DNA of 64,000 bases from JBDGYW01 sp964580055. GTDB taxonomy: Bacteria; Gemmatimonadota; Gemmatimonadetes; Gemmatimonadales; GWC2-71-9. A model generated the notes under the pieces. The model had not been told where the DNA came from, did not search any database, and saw only the letters and a list, made by a program, of their open reading frames with translations. The DNA is taken from positions 62,001 through 126,000 of the forward strand of contig CAZOJI010000002.1 in the NCBI GenBank assembly GCA_964580055.1. Reading direction: 5' to 3'. This document shows, piece after piece, positions 1-8,058 of the stretch (its first letter is position 1; each line of letters starts with the position of its first letter). Both the position numbers and the translations under genes were made by a program.

Positions 1-1872
1 GCGGCTCGCGTTGTTGCGTTGGTGAGAGCACTGGGATCGGACGGGGCGGACGTGGATATGGGCACGGATGACGAAGATCGAATCAGGCTCGGCTACGGAC
101 GTGTGGCGAGGGCGATAACAAATCTCGTTGCCTCACCTCAATTCACTCCTTCGTCTGATTTCTTCAGCAATCTCGCTCTTCGCAAACGCGTTCTCGTAGA
201 TCTGTTCGGAGCAAGCGATCTGGGAAGCCTGGATGCGTTATTGGCCGTGGTAGCGCGGGAATTGGAACGACAAGCCGATTGCGATTTGAATGCGCTGAAA
301 AGGCTACTCCTCGGTTACTCCATTGATTCCGAGGCGGAGTTTGACCTGGGTGAATACTTGCACGAAGCCTCGGAAGTAGTCGTCGATGCATATGTTGGCC
401 TCCTTGCTACCTCGGTAGTCTTGACGGAGGGTGGTCGAGAAAAACGCAAGCAGCTCTTCTCTATGATCGATTCCGTCGCCAAATACCCAATCCATTTCGA
501 ATCGCTGCGTTTCTTGGCACAGGCCTGGTTCCGGTGCAGTTACGATGATTGGGAGGGTAAGCACGACGCAAAGGCCCCGATGAACTCGATGTTCAGGAGG
601 GCATTGTTGAATGAGGGCATTGGGGAAGCGCCGGTGAGGAAAGAACGCGGGCGCGTTGCCCGGCCAGTCGTTCTGATACCGCTCGAGAGGTTCACGTCGA
701 CTCATGCCATGTATCGATGTTATGCCCCGGCCATAAGGCAGCTTCGCCAGCGGTTTCGCCTGGTGGCGGTGTGTGAACCCCACCGCATCGACGAGGTTTC
801 CGAGGCGGTCTTCGATGACGTCGTGAAATTCAAGTTCACCAAGGAGGATTTCAAAAAGGGAATCCGGAGCCTCGTGAGACTGGAGCCAGACATAGTCTAT
901 TACCCCAGCATTGGTATGAGCGCGTCGGTGATAGCGATGGCGAATCTCAGACTAGCGCCGATTCAAGTCATGACGTTTGGCCATCCCGCCACGAGTATGT
1001 GTGAGACCATCGACTATGCGGTGCTTCAGGAGCACAGGTTGGGGGATCCCTCACTGCTCAGCGAAACCATCCTGTTGGGGAGGAGGGATAGCTGGCAGAT
1101 GGAGATTCATCCGGAAGCGGAGGCTTTGGAGCCGTTGATCAGGGAGGATCCCGATCCGGTGAGGGTGTCCGTGCCCAGCATATTCTTCAAGCTGAATCCC
1201 GCCTTCCTGGCAACGTGCAAGGAAATTGCGGAGCGGGCGGATAGACAGGTGGAATTCCATTTCTTCCCGGGCACGATCGGGCCGAGACACCACCATGTTG
1301 CGCGCCGCATACGAGAGATGCTTCCGTGTTCGATAGTCTATCAGAACACGTGCTACAATGAGTATGTGCGGAATCTGAACCGCTGCGACGTTCAGTTGGC
1401 TCCATTCCCCTTCGGCGGCACAAACAGCAACATCGACGCCCTCAGGCAGTGTATTCCCTACGTGACAATCGAAGGCGCTGAGGTGCATTCACGAGTCGAT
1501 GCGGGGATGCTCAGAACTATCGGTGTGCCAGCCTGGCTCATCGCCGACACTATATCGGAGTATGTCGACGCGGCGGTACGGCTGATCGACGATTCTTCAG
1601 AGCGTAGCGCGATTTGTCGCTCGATGTTGAACACCGATCTCGACTCGTTGCTTCTGGATGCGCACGGTCGAGGCGTTGAAGGCGATTTCGTAAACCTCTT
1701 TGGGTGGCTCTACAACAATCACGAATTGATTGTGGCAGACGGTCGAAAGGTGTGGACTATTGATGCGAGAAACACCTGGAGTGCAGTCGAAGTAGAGGCT
1801 TCTGGACCAGGATCCGGAGAGAATGCCGGGGCCATTGGGAACCTCGAGGATCGAGCGATCGTCCTACGATGA
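1..1872 (+). CDS. HMW1C-like (GT41) glycosyltransferase, copy 1, 5'-truncated by window edge
   Basis: Reading frame 1 is open from the first base, and the residues it encodes (AARVVALVRAL) align with residues about 40-50 of the paralogue at 3534-5465, so the gene begins upstream of the window. The N-terminal part is an all-helical region (PSSDFFSNLALRKRVLVDLF). The C-terminal GT-B part has YYPSIGMSASVIAMANLRLA, then APIQVMTFGHPAT, then LAPFPFGGTNSNIDALRQ and GAEVHSRVDAGMLR, the pattern of HMW1C/N-glycosyltransferases rather than TPR-type OGT. Such enzymes move a hexose from a UDP-sugar to Asn in N-X-S/T in the cytoplasm. The target here is unknown. The end overlaps the next gene by 50 bases. 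The family call is from memory of the motifs and the acceptor role is inference. Confidence 0.75.
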   Translation, partial: AARVVALVRALGSDGADVDMGTDDEDRIRLGYGRVARAITNLVASPQFTPSSDFFSNLALRKRVLVDLFGASDLGSLDALLAVVARELERQADCDLNALKRLLLGYSIDSEAEFDLGEYLHEASEVVVDAYVGLLATSVVLTEGGREKRKQLFSMIDSVAKYPIHFESLRFLAQAWFRCSYDDWEGKHDAKAPMNSMFRRALLNEGIGEAPVRKERGRVARPVVLIPLERFTSTHAMYRCYAPAIRQLRQRFRLVAVCEPHRIDEVSEAVFDDVVKFKFTKEDFKKGIRSLVRLEPDIVYYPSIGMSASVIAMANLRLAPIQVMTFGHPATSMCETIDYAVLQEHRLGDPSLLSETILLGRRDSWQMEIHPEAEALEPLIREDPDPVRVSVPSIFFKLNPAFLATCKEIAERADRQVEFHFFPGTIGPRHHHVARRIREMLPCSIVYQNTCYNEYVRNLNRCDVQLAPFPFGGTNSNIDALRQCIPYVTIEGAEVHSRVDAGMLRTIGVPAWLIADTISEYVDAAVRLIDDSSERSAICRSMLNTDLDSLLLDAHGRGVEGDFVNLFGWLYNNHELIVADGRKVWTIDARNTWSAVEVEASGPGSGENAGAIGNLEDRAIVLR

Positions 1873-2851
1873 AGACGCGAGGCGTTACGTGCAACAGGTA
1901 ATCAACGCCAGGATATCATCGATGTTGGAGACCTTGAAGAGAGAAGGTGTTGACGCGACCGTGGAAAACGCGCGCGACATCGATCCAGATCATCTCAGCT
2001 ACTACGCGCGTAACAGCCCCAATTCCATATGCTACTATGCTGGCAGCGATGATGGACCTGTAGCGCATCTCGCCGACTGCGTTCTCATATGCCGTCCGGA
2101 AATAAGCGGTCTTCCGGAAAGCGTTGTCTGCATTAAGACGTCTGATCCCAAGCTGGCGTTCTACATTCTCTCAGGAGAATTTGCGCCTCCGAAACCTCCT
2201 CCCGGAATTCACCCGACAGCAATAGTGAGTCCCCATGCGGATATCGCGCCGACGGTTAGTGTTGGTCCCTATTGCGTTCTAGATGACTGTGTTCTCTATG
2301 ATGAGGTCGTGCTGCATCATCACGTGACCGTCTACGGTAAAACGACTATCGGAAGAGGAACGGTGATCGAATCGAATACGGTCATAGGCGCGAGCGGGAA
2401 AACGTGGGCGTGGGGTCCCGATGGAAGACAGTGGGAAATGCCGCAGCTCGGCGGCACACGGATAGGTGACGACTGTTTCCTGGGATCGAACATCACCGTC
2501 GTGAGGGGTTCGTTGGAGGATACGGTAATAGAAGAGAACGTGAAGATCGCGCACGGTACCATGATAGGCCATGATTCGCGAATTGGTGCACAGACGCAAC
2601 TCTCGAATGCGATAGCGTTGGGCGGTACGACCGTAATCGGAAAGCGGTGTTTCATCGGTTCGGGCGTTCGCTGCAGGGCAAAGGTGCGGCTCGGCAATGA
2701 CGTCGTGGTGGGTGTGGGGGCTGTTGTGGTTCACGATTGCATGGAAGAGGGCACTGTTCTGGCCGGCGTTCCTGCTCGGAAGCTGGAGGGGGTGGGTGAG
2801 TCCAGGGATCCCACGGGAATGCCGAAGTTGAGAAGGCAGGTGGTGAAGTAG
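1823..2851 (+). CDS. LpxD-like hexapeptide-repeat acyltransferase
   Basis: 342 aa. Residues about 1-125 form a small N-terminal domain, followed by a long left-handed beta-helix of hexapeptide repeats (IHPTAIVSPHADIAPTVSVG onward). The motif IAHGTMIGHDSRIG contains a histidine placed like the catalytic His of LpxD, and the C-terminus has the usual exit motif VLAGVPARKLE. LpxD acylates UDP-GlcN derivatives in lipid A synthesis, but the position between two glycosyltransferases makes N-acylation of an amino sugar for the same glycan more likely. The ATG at 1823 overlaps the previous gene by 50 bases. An in-frame ATG at 1922 would give a shorter protein. The family is clear; the substrate is not. 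Confidence 0.7.
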   Translation: MPGPLGTSRIERSSYDEDARRYVQQVINARISSMLETLKREGVDATVENARDIDPDHLSYYARNSPNSICYYAGSDDGPVAHLADCVLICRPEISGLPESVVCIKTSDPKLAFYILSGEFAPPKPPPGIHPTAIVSPHADIAPTVSVGPYCVLDDCVLYDEVVLHHHVTVYGKTTIGRGTVIESNTVIGASGKTWAWGPDGRQWEMPQLGGTRIGDDCFLGSNITVVRGSLEDTVIEENVKIAHGTMIGHDSRIGAQTQLSNAIALGGTTVIGKRCFIGSGVRCRAKVRLGNDVVVGVGAVVVHDCMEEGTVLAGVPARKLEGVGESRDPTGMPKLRRQVVK

Positions 2852-2919
2852 ATAGCCGCTGCGATTACCGCATGAGTGCCCAATGTCATCCCACGCACTA
2901 CCAGGCAAGGAGCAGGAAG

Positions 2920-3537
2920 ATGGACAACCGATATGATTTCGTCGAGGGAGATTTCTCCTTCATCCACAAGAGCTGCAAAACTGGACGGAACTTCAGTTGC
3001 GGGAAGTTCGTGATCATCGAAGAGGATGTCCAGATCGGAGATGACGTTGTGATCGGCAACTACACTCGAATCATGCCGGGTGCTCGGATTGGTAGCAACG
3101 TCGCCTTGATGGACTATGTGAAACTCATGCCCGGAACCAGAATCGGGGACAACTGCAAGCTCGATGACTACGTGAACACATCGGGATATGTGGAAATCGG
3201 GAACAACGTGCGCATAAAACGATGCTCAATGATAGGGCAGGCCGTGCGGACGGAAGACAATGTGTGGATCGGGTCCTGCGTGAGCACTACGAGAATAAAA
3301 TACCCGAAACCTCACGCTGCCGACGAAGTCAAGAAAGAAGAGTGGGTCACGTTGAAGTCCGGCTGCATGATAGGTTCTCGCGCCGTGTTGCTCGCCGGGG
3401 TTACTGTAAATGAAAATGCAGTGATAGCCGCGGGTTCAATCGTGACCAAAGACTGCGCGCCCAATAGCCTCTACATCGGAGCACCGGCGAGACATGTGAA
3501 GACATATTCGTCACCAGTCCACGCTGCGGCGGCTTGA
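2920..3537 (+). CDS. Left-handed beta-helix (hexapeptide) sugar acetyltransferase
   Basis: 205 aa from the ATG at 2920, which has AAGGAGCAGGA just upstream and is preferred to the in-frame ATG at 2872. The whole protein is hexapeptide repeats: IIEEDVQIGDDVVIG, ARIGSNVALMDYVKLMPG, MIGSRAVLLAGVTVNENAVI and the terminal YIGAPARHV. This is the layout of WbbJ/WlbB-type acetyltransferases, which acetylate amino-sugar nucleotides using acetyl-CoA. It lies between the LpxD-like gene and the second GT41-like gene, and its stop codon overlaps the TTG start of the latter, so the four genes look co-transcribed. The substrate cannot be read from the sequence. Confidence 0.75.
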   Translation: MDNRYDFVEGDFSFIHKSCKTGRNFSCGKFVIIEEDVQIGDDVVIGNYTRIMPGARIGSNVALMDYVKLMPGTRIGDNCKLDDYVNTSGYVEIGNNVRIKRCSMIGQAVRTEDNVWIGSCVSTTRIKYPKPHAADEVKKEEWVTLKSGCMIGSRAVLLAGVTVNENAVIAAGSIVTKDCAPNSLYIGAPARHVKTYSSPVHAAAA

Positions 3538-5465
3538 GTTGGGAAATGGCGGTCGACGATCGCTGCAAACGAGAGTCAAGAGACCCCTTCAACCTTCTGG
3601 AACTCGAGCGTGCCGTAAGCAACAACGATCATGCGGACGCCTCAGCCCGGGTCCGGGCATTGGTTGAGGCAATGGACGTCGTTGATCTACAGATGCGCAC
3701 GGGAAGCGAGGAGGAATCGAGACGCGGATTCAGCCGGTGGGCCGCTGCCATCGCGGCTCTGATCGCGGCACCGGGATACGAACCCTCCAGCATCTTCTAC
3801 CGGGAGGTCGTGCTACGCAAGCGAGTGCTCACGGACCTGTTCGCAGCGAGTGAATACGGTGACATGGACGTCATGCTCGGCGCGGTTGCCACGGGCTTGG
3901 AGAAACGAGGTGAATGCGGCCTGACGGCTCTTTTGAAGATCCTGCTGAGCTACTCTCTGTATACTGAAGTTGAACTGAACATCGAGAGTTACCTCTCCGA
4001 GGCTGAAAAGGAGGTCGCAGATGCGCTCATAGGTCTATTGGCCACCGACGTCGTCTTGAGCCACAGTGCCAGAAGACTGCGCCGGCATTTGTCAAAGCTC
4101 ATCCCAAAGCTTACCCATCGAGCACCACCATTTAATTCCCTCAAATTCCTCGCTCAGCCATGGTTCCTCAGCAGCTACGACGACTGGCGTGACAAACACG
4201 AAGTGAAGGCCGATCTCAACAAGATGTTCAGGAGATCGGTGTTGCGGCTTGGCTGCAAAGACCTGGCTTTCGGTTCGGTAAGGCCGCCCAGAGATCGCCC
4301 GACCATGTTGGTGCCCCTGGAACGCTTCAGGTCGGTTCACGCAATGTACAGGTGCTGGGCACCGGCAATTCGGCAACTGCGCGAGAGGTTTCGGCTGATT
4401 GCGGTTTGCGACCCGAAATGGCTGGACAGTGAGAGCCGAACGGTTTTCGACCAGGTGCTCGATCTGAGATTCGGCGAGAGTTCCTTCACTCGATGCGTTG
4501 ACGAGGTTCGAGAGCTGAAGCCGGATATGGTCTATTACCCGAGCATAGGGATGAGTGCGGAGGTGATTGCTCTGGCCAATCTGCGCCTGGCGCCGATACA
4601 GGTCATGACATTCGGGCATCCAGGCACCGCCATGAGCGATGTCATAGACTATGCCGTTTTCGAGGAGCTTCAGTTGGGTGATCCGGCACTGCTGCACGAG
4701 ACGATATTGTTGCTGCGTGACGGCAGTTGCCAGATGGTGATGCGTCACGATGCAGAGCCGGTTACCCCGGTCATTCGTACTCGGGCCAATCCGGTCAGGA
4801 TCGCCGTGCCAAGCACCTACTACAAGCTGAACCCGGCCTTCCTGGATATTTGCAGACGTATCGACGAGCGCAGTAGGAGGACAGTCGAATATCATTTCTT
4901 CCCCAGTGCGATCGGACCTAGATATCACCACGTACGCAGGCGGGTTCGCGATGTTCTACCTGCTGCGGTCGTTTATCCCAGCACACCGTATGTTGAATTC
5001 GTGCAGAATCTGAATCGTTGCGATCTGCAGTTGGCTCCATTCCCGTTCGGTAACGCCAATAGCAACCTGGATGCTCTGCGTCAGGGCATTCCGGTCCTGA
5101 CTCTAGAGGGGGCGGAGGTACACTCGCGAATCGACGGCGCGCTGCTTCGTGTCTTGGGTGCACCTGACTGGCTGGTCATAGGAAGTGAAGAGGAGTACCT
5201 GCAGGTAGCATTGCGGCTAATTGACAGCGACAACGAGAGAGTTGAAGCGAGCCGTGCAATACTCGACTGTGATCTCGAAGGGGCGCACTACGATAGTGAA
5301 TACAGGCACCGGGAAAAGGACTTCGTTGAGTTGTTCTGGTGGCTATATGAGAATCACGAAGCAATTCGAGCTGACGGGCGCAAGGTCTGGTCGCCCGACG
5401 CTCGTAGTGGTGTCATGCTGAATTCCGGCGTTGATAACGAGGTTCGGGCCGCCCCGGTCAGTTGA
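3534..5465 (+). CDS. HMW1C-like (GT41) glycosyltransferase, copy 2
   Basis: 643 aa, close to the usual HMW1C length of about 620. It is a full-length paralogue of the protein at the window's left edge, similar along its whole length: the helical N-domain has PSSIFYREVVLRKRVLTDLF, and the catalytic part has YYPSIGMSAEVIALANLRLA, FGHPGTAMSDVIDYA, LAPFPFGNANSNLDALRQ and GAEVHSRIDGALLR. The TTG at 3534 overlaps the stop of the previous gene; an ATG at 3546 is the alternative start. The gene converges on the minus-strand phosphoesterase with an 8-base overlap. Two diverged copies beside acyltransferases suggest sequential or differently specific transfers. This is inference. Confidence 0.77.
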   Translation: MSWEMAVDDRCKRESRDPFNLLELERAVSNNDHADASARVRALVEAMDVVDLQMRTGSEEESRRGFSRWAAAIAALIAAPGYEPSSIFYREVVLRKRVLTDLFAASEYGDMDVMLGAVATGLEKRGECGLTALLKILLSYSLYTEVELNIESYLSEAEKEVADALIGLLATDVVLSHSARRLRRHLSKLIPKLTHRAPPFNSLKFLAQPWFLSSYDDWRDKHEVKADLNKMFRRSVLRLGCKDLAFGSVRPPRDRPTMLVPLERFRSVHAMYRCWAPAIRQLRERFRLIAVCDPKWLDSESRTVFDQVLDLRFGESSFTRCVDEVRELKPDMVYYPSIGMSAEVIALANLRLAPIQVMTFGHPGTAMSDVIDYAVFEELQLGDPALLHETILLLRDGSCQMVMRHDAEPVTPVIRTRANPVRIAVPSTYYKLNPAFLDICRRIDERSRRTVEYHFFPSAIGPRYHHVRRRVRDVLPAAVVYPSTPYVEFVQNLNRCDLQLAPFPFGNANSNLDALRQGIPVLTLEGAEVHSRIDGALLRVLGAPDWLVIGSEEEYLQVALRLIDSDNERVEASRAILDCDLEGAHYDSEYRHREKDFVELFWWLYENHEAIRADGRKVWSPDARSGVMLNSGVDNEVRAAPVS

Positions 5466-6105
5466 CCCGTCGAGGTTTCTCAGCGTAATACGAGATGCAG
5501 CGATCCGGGTATCCGCGGCGGGCCAGTTCCGCGATGAAGCGGTCTATGTCATACCTCGAGGACCGAAACTCGAAAACACGAGTCTCGACATCGACGATCA
5601 TGTAGTCGACCATGTCGATCCAGGTTCGATTCTGGCCAACGCTCCCGGGGTTGAAGATGTGGAATCCGGAGCGCTCGATGCGAAACTGGTGATGCGAGTG
5701 ACCGACGATGAAATTGTTGGCGACTGTCATTCGCGTGTCAGGGTAGACATATGTGTCATTGATCGTGTGGGTACAGACGAACGGACCGATGTGAGTACGT
5801 ATTGGCAAATCGACGATCAAATCCCGCCTCGAGAAGTACTGCCGCGACTGATGCAGGAAATCCTCAACCAAGGGTGATTCATGTTCGGCGTTGCCGGTCT
5901 GGAGAAACAGCCTCTCGTGGTTGCCCTGGAGAATCGTGATTTGCGGTAGCTGGTGAATCGCCTCCAGGCATTCGTCGTTCCAGGGACCGTAGTTGACTAT
6001 GTCCCCGAGGCAGAGATACTCGTCGACCAGGCCTTCTGTTTCCTCGATGAAGCGGTCCAGTGCAACCAGGTTGCCGTGCACGTCGCCGAACACTGCGGTC
6101 TTCAT
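5458..6105 (-). CDS. Calcineurin-like metallophosphoesterase (YfcE/MJ0936-like)
   Basis: 215 aa. It has the metal-binding motifs of the family in order: GDVHGN near residue 8, CLGDIVNYGPW near 32-42, GNHE near 61 and later CTH and VGHSH. Such small single-domain enzymes hydrolyse phosphodiesters or phosphomonoesters. It is the last gene of a four-gene minus-strand operon and its ATG overlaps the stop of the epimerase gene by 4 bases (ATGA), which points to translational coupling. A role in removing a phosphate from a sugar intermediate of the pathway is possible but not shown. Confidence 0.8.
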   Translation of the reverse strand: MKTAVFGDVHGNLVALDRFIEETEGLVDEYLCLGDIVNYGPWNDECLEAIHQLPQITILQGNHERLFLQTGNAEHESPLVEDFLHQSRQYFSRRDLIVDLPIRTHIGPFVCTHTINDTYVYPDTRMTVANNFIVGHSHHQFRIERSGFHIFNPGSVGQNRTWIDMVDYMIVDVETRVFEFRSSRYDIDRFIAELARRGYPDRCISYYAEKPRRVN

Positions 6106-7055
6106 CTTCCAGCAAAGCCGTATTTGAGGGCGGCACGGTAACGGCTCAATCCCTCAGCCAGGGAAAGCGGGTCGTAGTCCCAAGTCAGACGCGCCTTCTC
6201 GATTGACACGGGCGAGAAGTGCGGCGCCGTGTTGTCTGCGTCTCGTTGCAGCACCACCTCTATGCTTCTCTCATCGAAAAGCGAGGCAACCGTCCTGGCG
6301 AGCGAAAGGAGGCCCGTTTGTTCTCCGGAGGCGATGTTGTACGTGCCTGACCGGCCGATGCGGACAGCCTGTGCCACACAACCAGCAATGTCTTTCACAT
6401 GGACGAAGTTGTACGTTGCGGTGCCGTCACCCCGGATCAACAAGGACTCACCGTTCGCCGCCCTGCGCAGGAAGGTCGGTATCACCTTTCCAGGGGGTTC
6501 AGCCGGCCCGTATGGAGTGGCTACACGCAGGATCAGAACCTCCATTCCCGAGTCGCGGCCAACCTGAGTCAGGTATAATTCACCGGCGGCTTTGCTGGCG
6601 AAATAACTCATCGCGCGTGCGGCCGGGAGAACCGGAGCATCCTCGGCACACGGCTGCTTTGACGGCGCGTACATATTGGCCGTGGACATGAAGAGGAAGC
6701 GTTCCACGCCCACCTGCGACGCCTCCGCCGCCAGGCCAAGCGTCGCGAGGGCGTTGCTTTTGAAGCACGCTTCTGCCTCTCCAAGGTCACCGAGCCGTTC
6801 AGGGATGTATGCAGCCAGATGGCAGACCACGTCGATGTCTCGGACGGCCCTCCGCCGTACAGCGGCGTCACGGACGTCACCAATGATCAAGTCGTCGCAC
6901 TGTTTGACGATTTCCTCGGGAACGCCGGTTCGGTTTTGCAGGATTACGAGCTGGAATCCATCATTCAAGAGGGCCTCGGCAGCATGTCTGCCCACGAAAC
7001 CGCTGGCGCCCGTGAGCAGCACGCGCATCTTCCGGTGAGAACCGTCCCCGGTCAC
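6102..7055 (-). CDS. NAD(P)-dependent nucleotide-sugar epimerase/dehydratase (SDR)
   Basis: 317 aa extended SDR. The Rossmann glycine motif GASGFVG lies near residues 16-22, CHLAAY around 80, the Ser of MSTANMY near 125, and the catalytic Tyr-Lys pair in SYFASKAAGELY near 150. It probably acts on an NDP-sugar, as most relatives do (GalE/RmlB-like). The GTG at 7055 overlaps the stop of the ATP-grasp gene by 4 bases. An ATG at 7028, directly before RVLLTGASG, is an equally reasonable start. It is co-transcribed with the phosphoesterase downstream. Confidence 0.8.
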   Translation of the reverse strand: MTGDGSHRKMRVLLTGASGFVGRHAAEALLNDGFQLVILQNRTGVPEEIVKQCDDLIIGDVRDAAVRRRAVRDIDVVCHLAAYIPERLGDLGEAEACFKSNALATLGLAAEASQVGVERFLFMSTANMYAPSKQPCAEDAPVLPAARAMSYFASKAAGELYLTQVGRDSGMEVLILRVATPYGPAEPPGKVIPTFLRRAANGESLLIRGDGTATYNFVHVKDIAGCVAQAVRIGRSGTYNIASGEQTGLLSLARTVASLFDERSIEVVLQRDADNTAPHFSPVSIEKARLTWDYDPLSLAEGLSRYRAALKYGFAGR

Positions 7056-8041
7056 AGAATGGTCCCGTTGCCCGAGATGCAGCCAGCTTCATTCAGCTGT
7101 TCGATTCTATGCTTATCGACCACCAGTTCCTGCCAGTACCGGAGTACGCCGATTTCGCGTATCGAATGCGTTGGCGCTTCATCGTGAAGTAGATAGTCGG
7201 CTATCATCTTCGGCTCATTGAAACCCGCCCGAGCGCGAGCTGCCGTGGTCCCTGTGCATCGGTCGTTTAGTTCGAAGACGAACGGTACTCCGTCTCTTAC
7301 CCGCAACTGTGCGTTGCATGCCCCGAACGGTCTCAGACGTTCGACGATGTCCTTGACCGTGGCTTCGATGCTCGGATGATGCTCCACGAAGGCTTTGTAG
7401 GTGTCCCCGGCTCTCAGGGTACGGCGCATGGCGATAACGCCGGCACACTCGCCATTTAACACAACCGAACCGCACGTATATTCGTTGCCCTCGATGTGCT
7501 CCTGAATGACGCAGTTTTCTTGATCCACGACCTTGCGGATCGAGTCGAGTTCCTGTTGCGAGCGGACGACGTGTATACCTCGAGACCGAGCGCCGCCACA
7601 TTGGGGTTTCAGAACAGCGGGAAAAGCGAACGAATCGACTTCTGACAGGCGGCATGTGTCAGGAGCAGCGAACTGGTTTTCCTTGAGGAATGAGTAAGTC
7701 GCGAACTTGTCATCGCACAAGCGAACGATCTCCGGAGAGCTCACCACCGGGATTGCTCCAACCGCCTCGAAACGAGTGCGGTTTTCGGCGAGCGGCATCA
7801 GTTCCACATCGTGACCCGGGAATATCAGGCGGCAATCCTCTAGCTCGCAGATCTCCAACAACCTGTCTACAAACGCCGGATCCACTGCGTAAAGCCCCTT
7901 GTAGGCCACCGGAACCGCGTGCAAGCCAGCCGCCAGCTCCTCGGAATCGACCCCGACGACGGTGTAACGAGTGCCTTGCAGTGCCTTGACTATGCTTTGT
8001 CCGACGCCGCCGCCCACACCGGTGACGAGAATCTTCTCCAT
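7052..8041 (-). CDS. ATP-grasp ligase (CarB/PylC-like)
   Basis: 329 aa. The start is ATG 8041, preceded by CCCAGGAAGAG, not the longer open frame upstream. An N-terminal Rossmann-like domain (KILVTGVGGGVGQSIVKAL) is followed by an ATP-grasp fold: DDKFATYSFLKEN, AVLKPQCGGARSRGI (ATP lysine and glycine loop), VIQEHIEG and the metal-binding VFELNDRCTGT. It resembles ATP-grasp enzymes of sugar clusters related to carbamoyl-phosphate synthase, which join a carboxylate to an amine through an acyl phosphate. In this setting it could add an amino acid or other acyl group to a sugar. The substrate is unknown. Confidence 0.75.
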   Translation of the reverse strand: MEKILVTGVGGGVGQSIVKALQGTRYTVVGVDSEELAAGLHAVPVAYKGLYAVDPAFVDRLLEICELEDCRLIFPGHDVELMPLAENRTRFEAVGAIPVVSSPEIVRLCDDKFATYSFLKENQFAAPDTCRLSEVDSFAFPAVLKPQCGGARSRGIHVVRSQQELDSIRKVVDQENCVIQEHIEGNEYTCGSVVLNGECAGVIAMRRTLRAGDTYKAFVEHHPSIEATVKDIVERLRPFGACNAQLRVRDGVPFVFELNDRCTGTTAARARAGFNEPKMIADYLLHDEAPTHSIREIGVLRYWQELVVDKHRIEQLNEAGCISGNGTIL

Positions 8042-8058
8042 CGTCTCTTCCTGGGGAA

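Noticed and set aside
5431..5877. 148-residue open frame on the plus strand
   Set aside because: It is antisense to the metallophosphoesterase, which has all catalytic motifs; the plus-strand translation resembles nothing.
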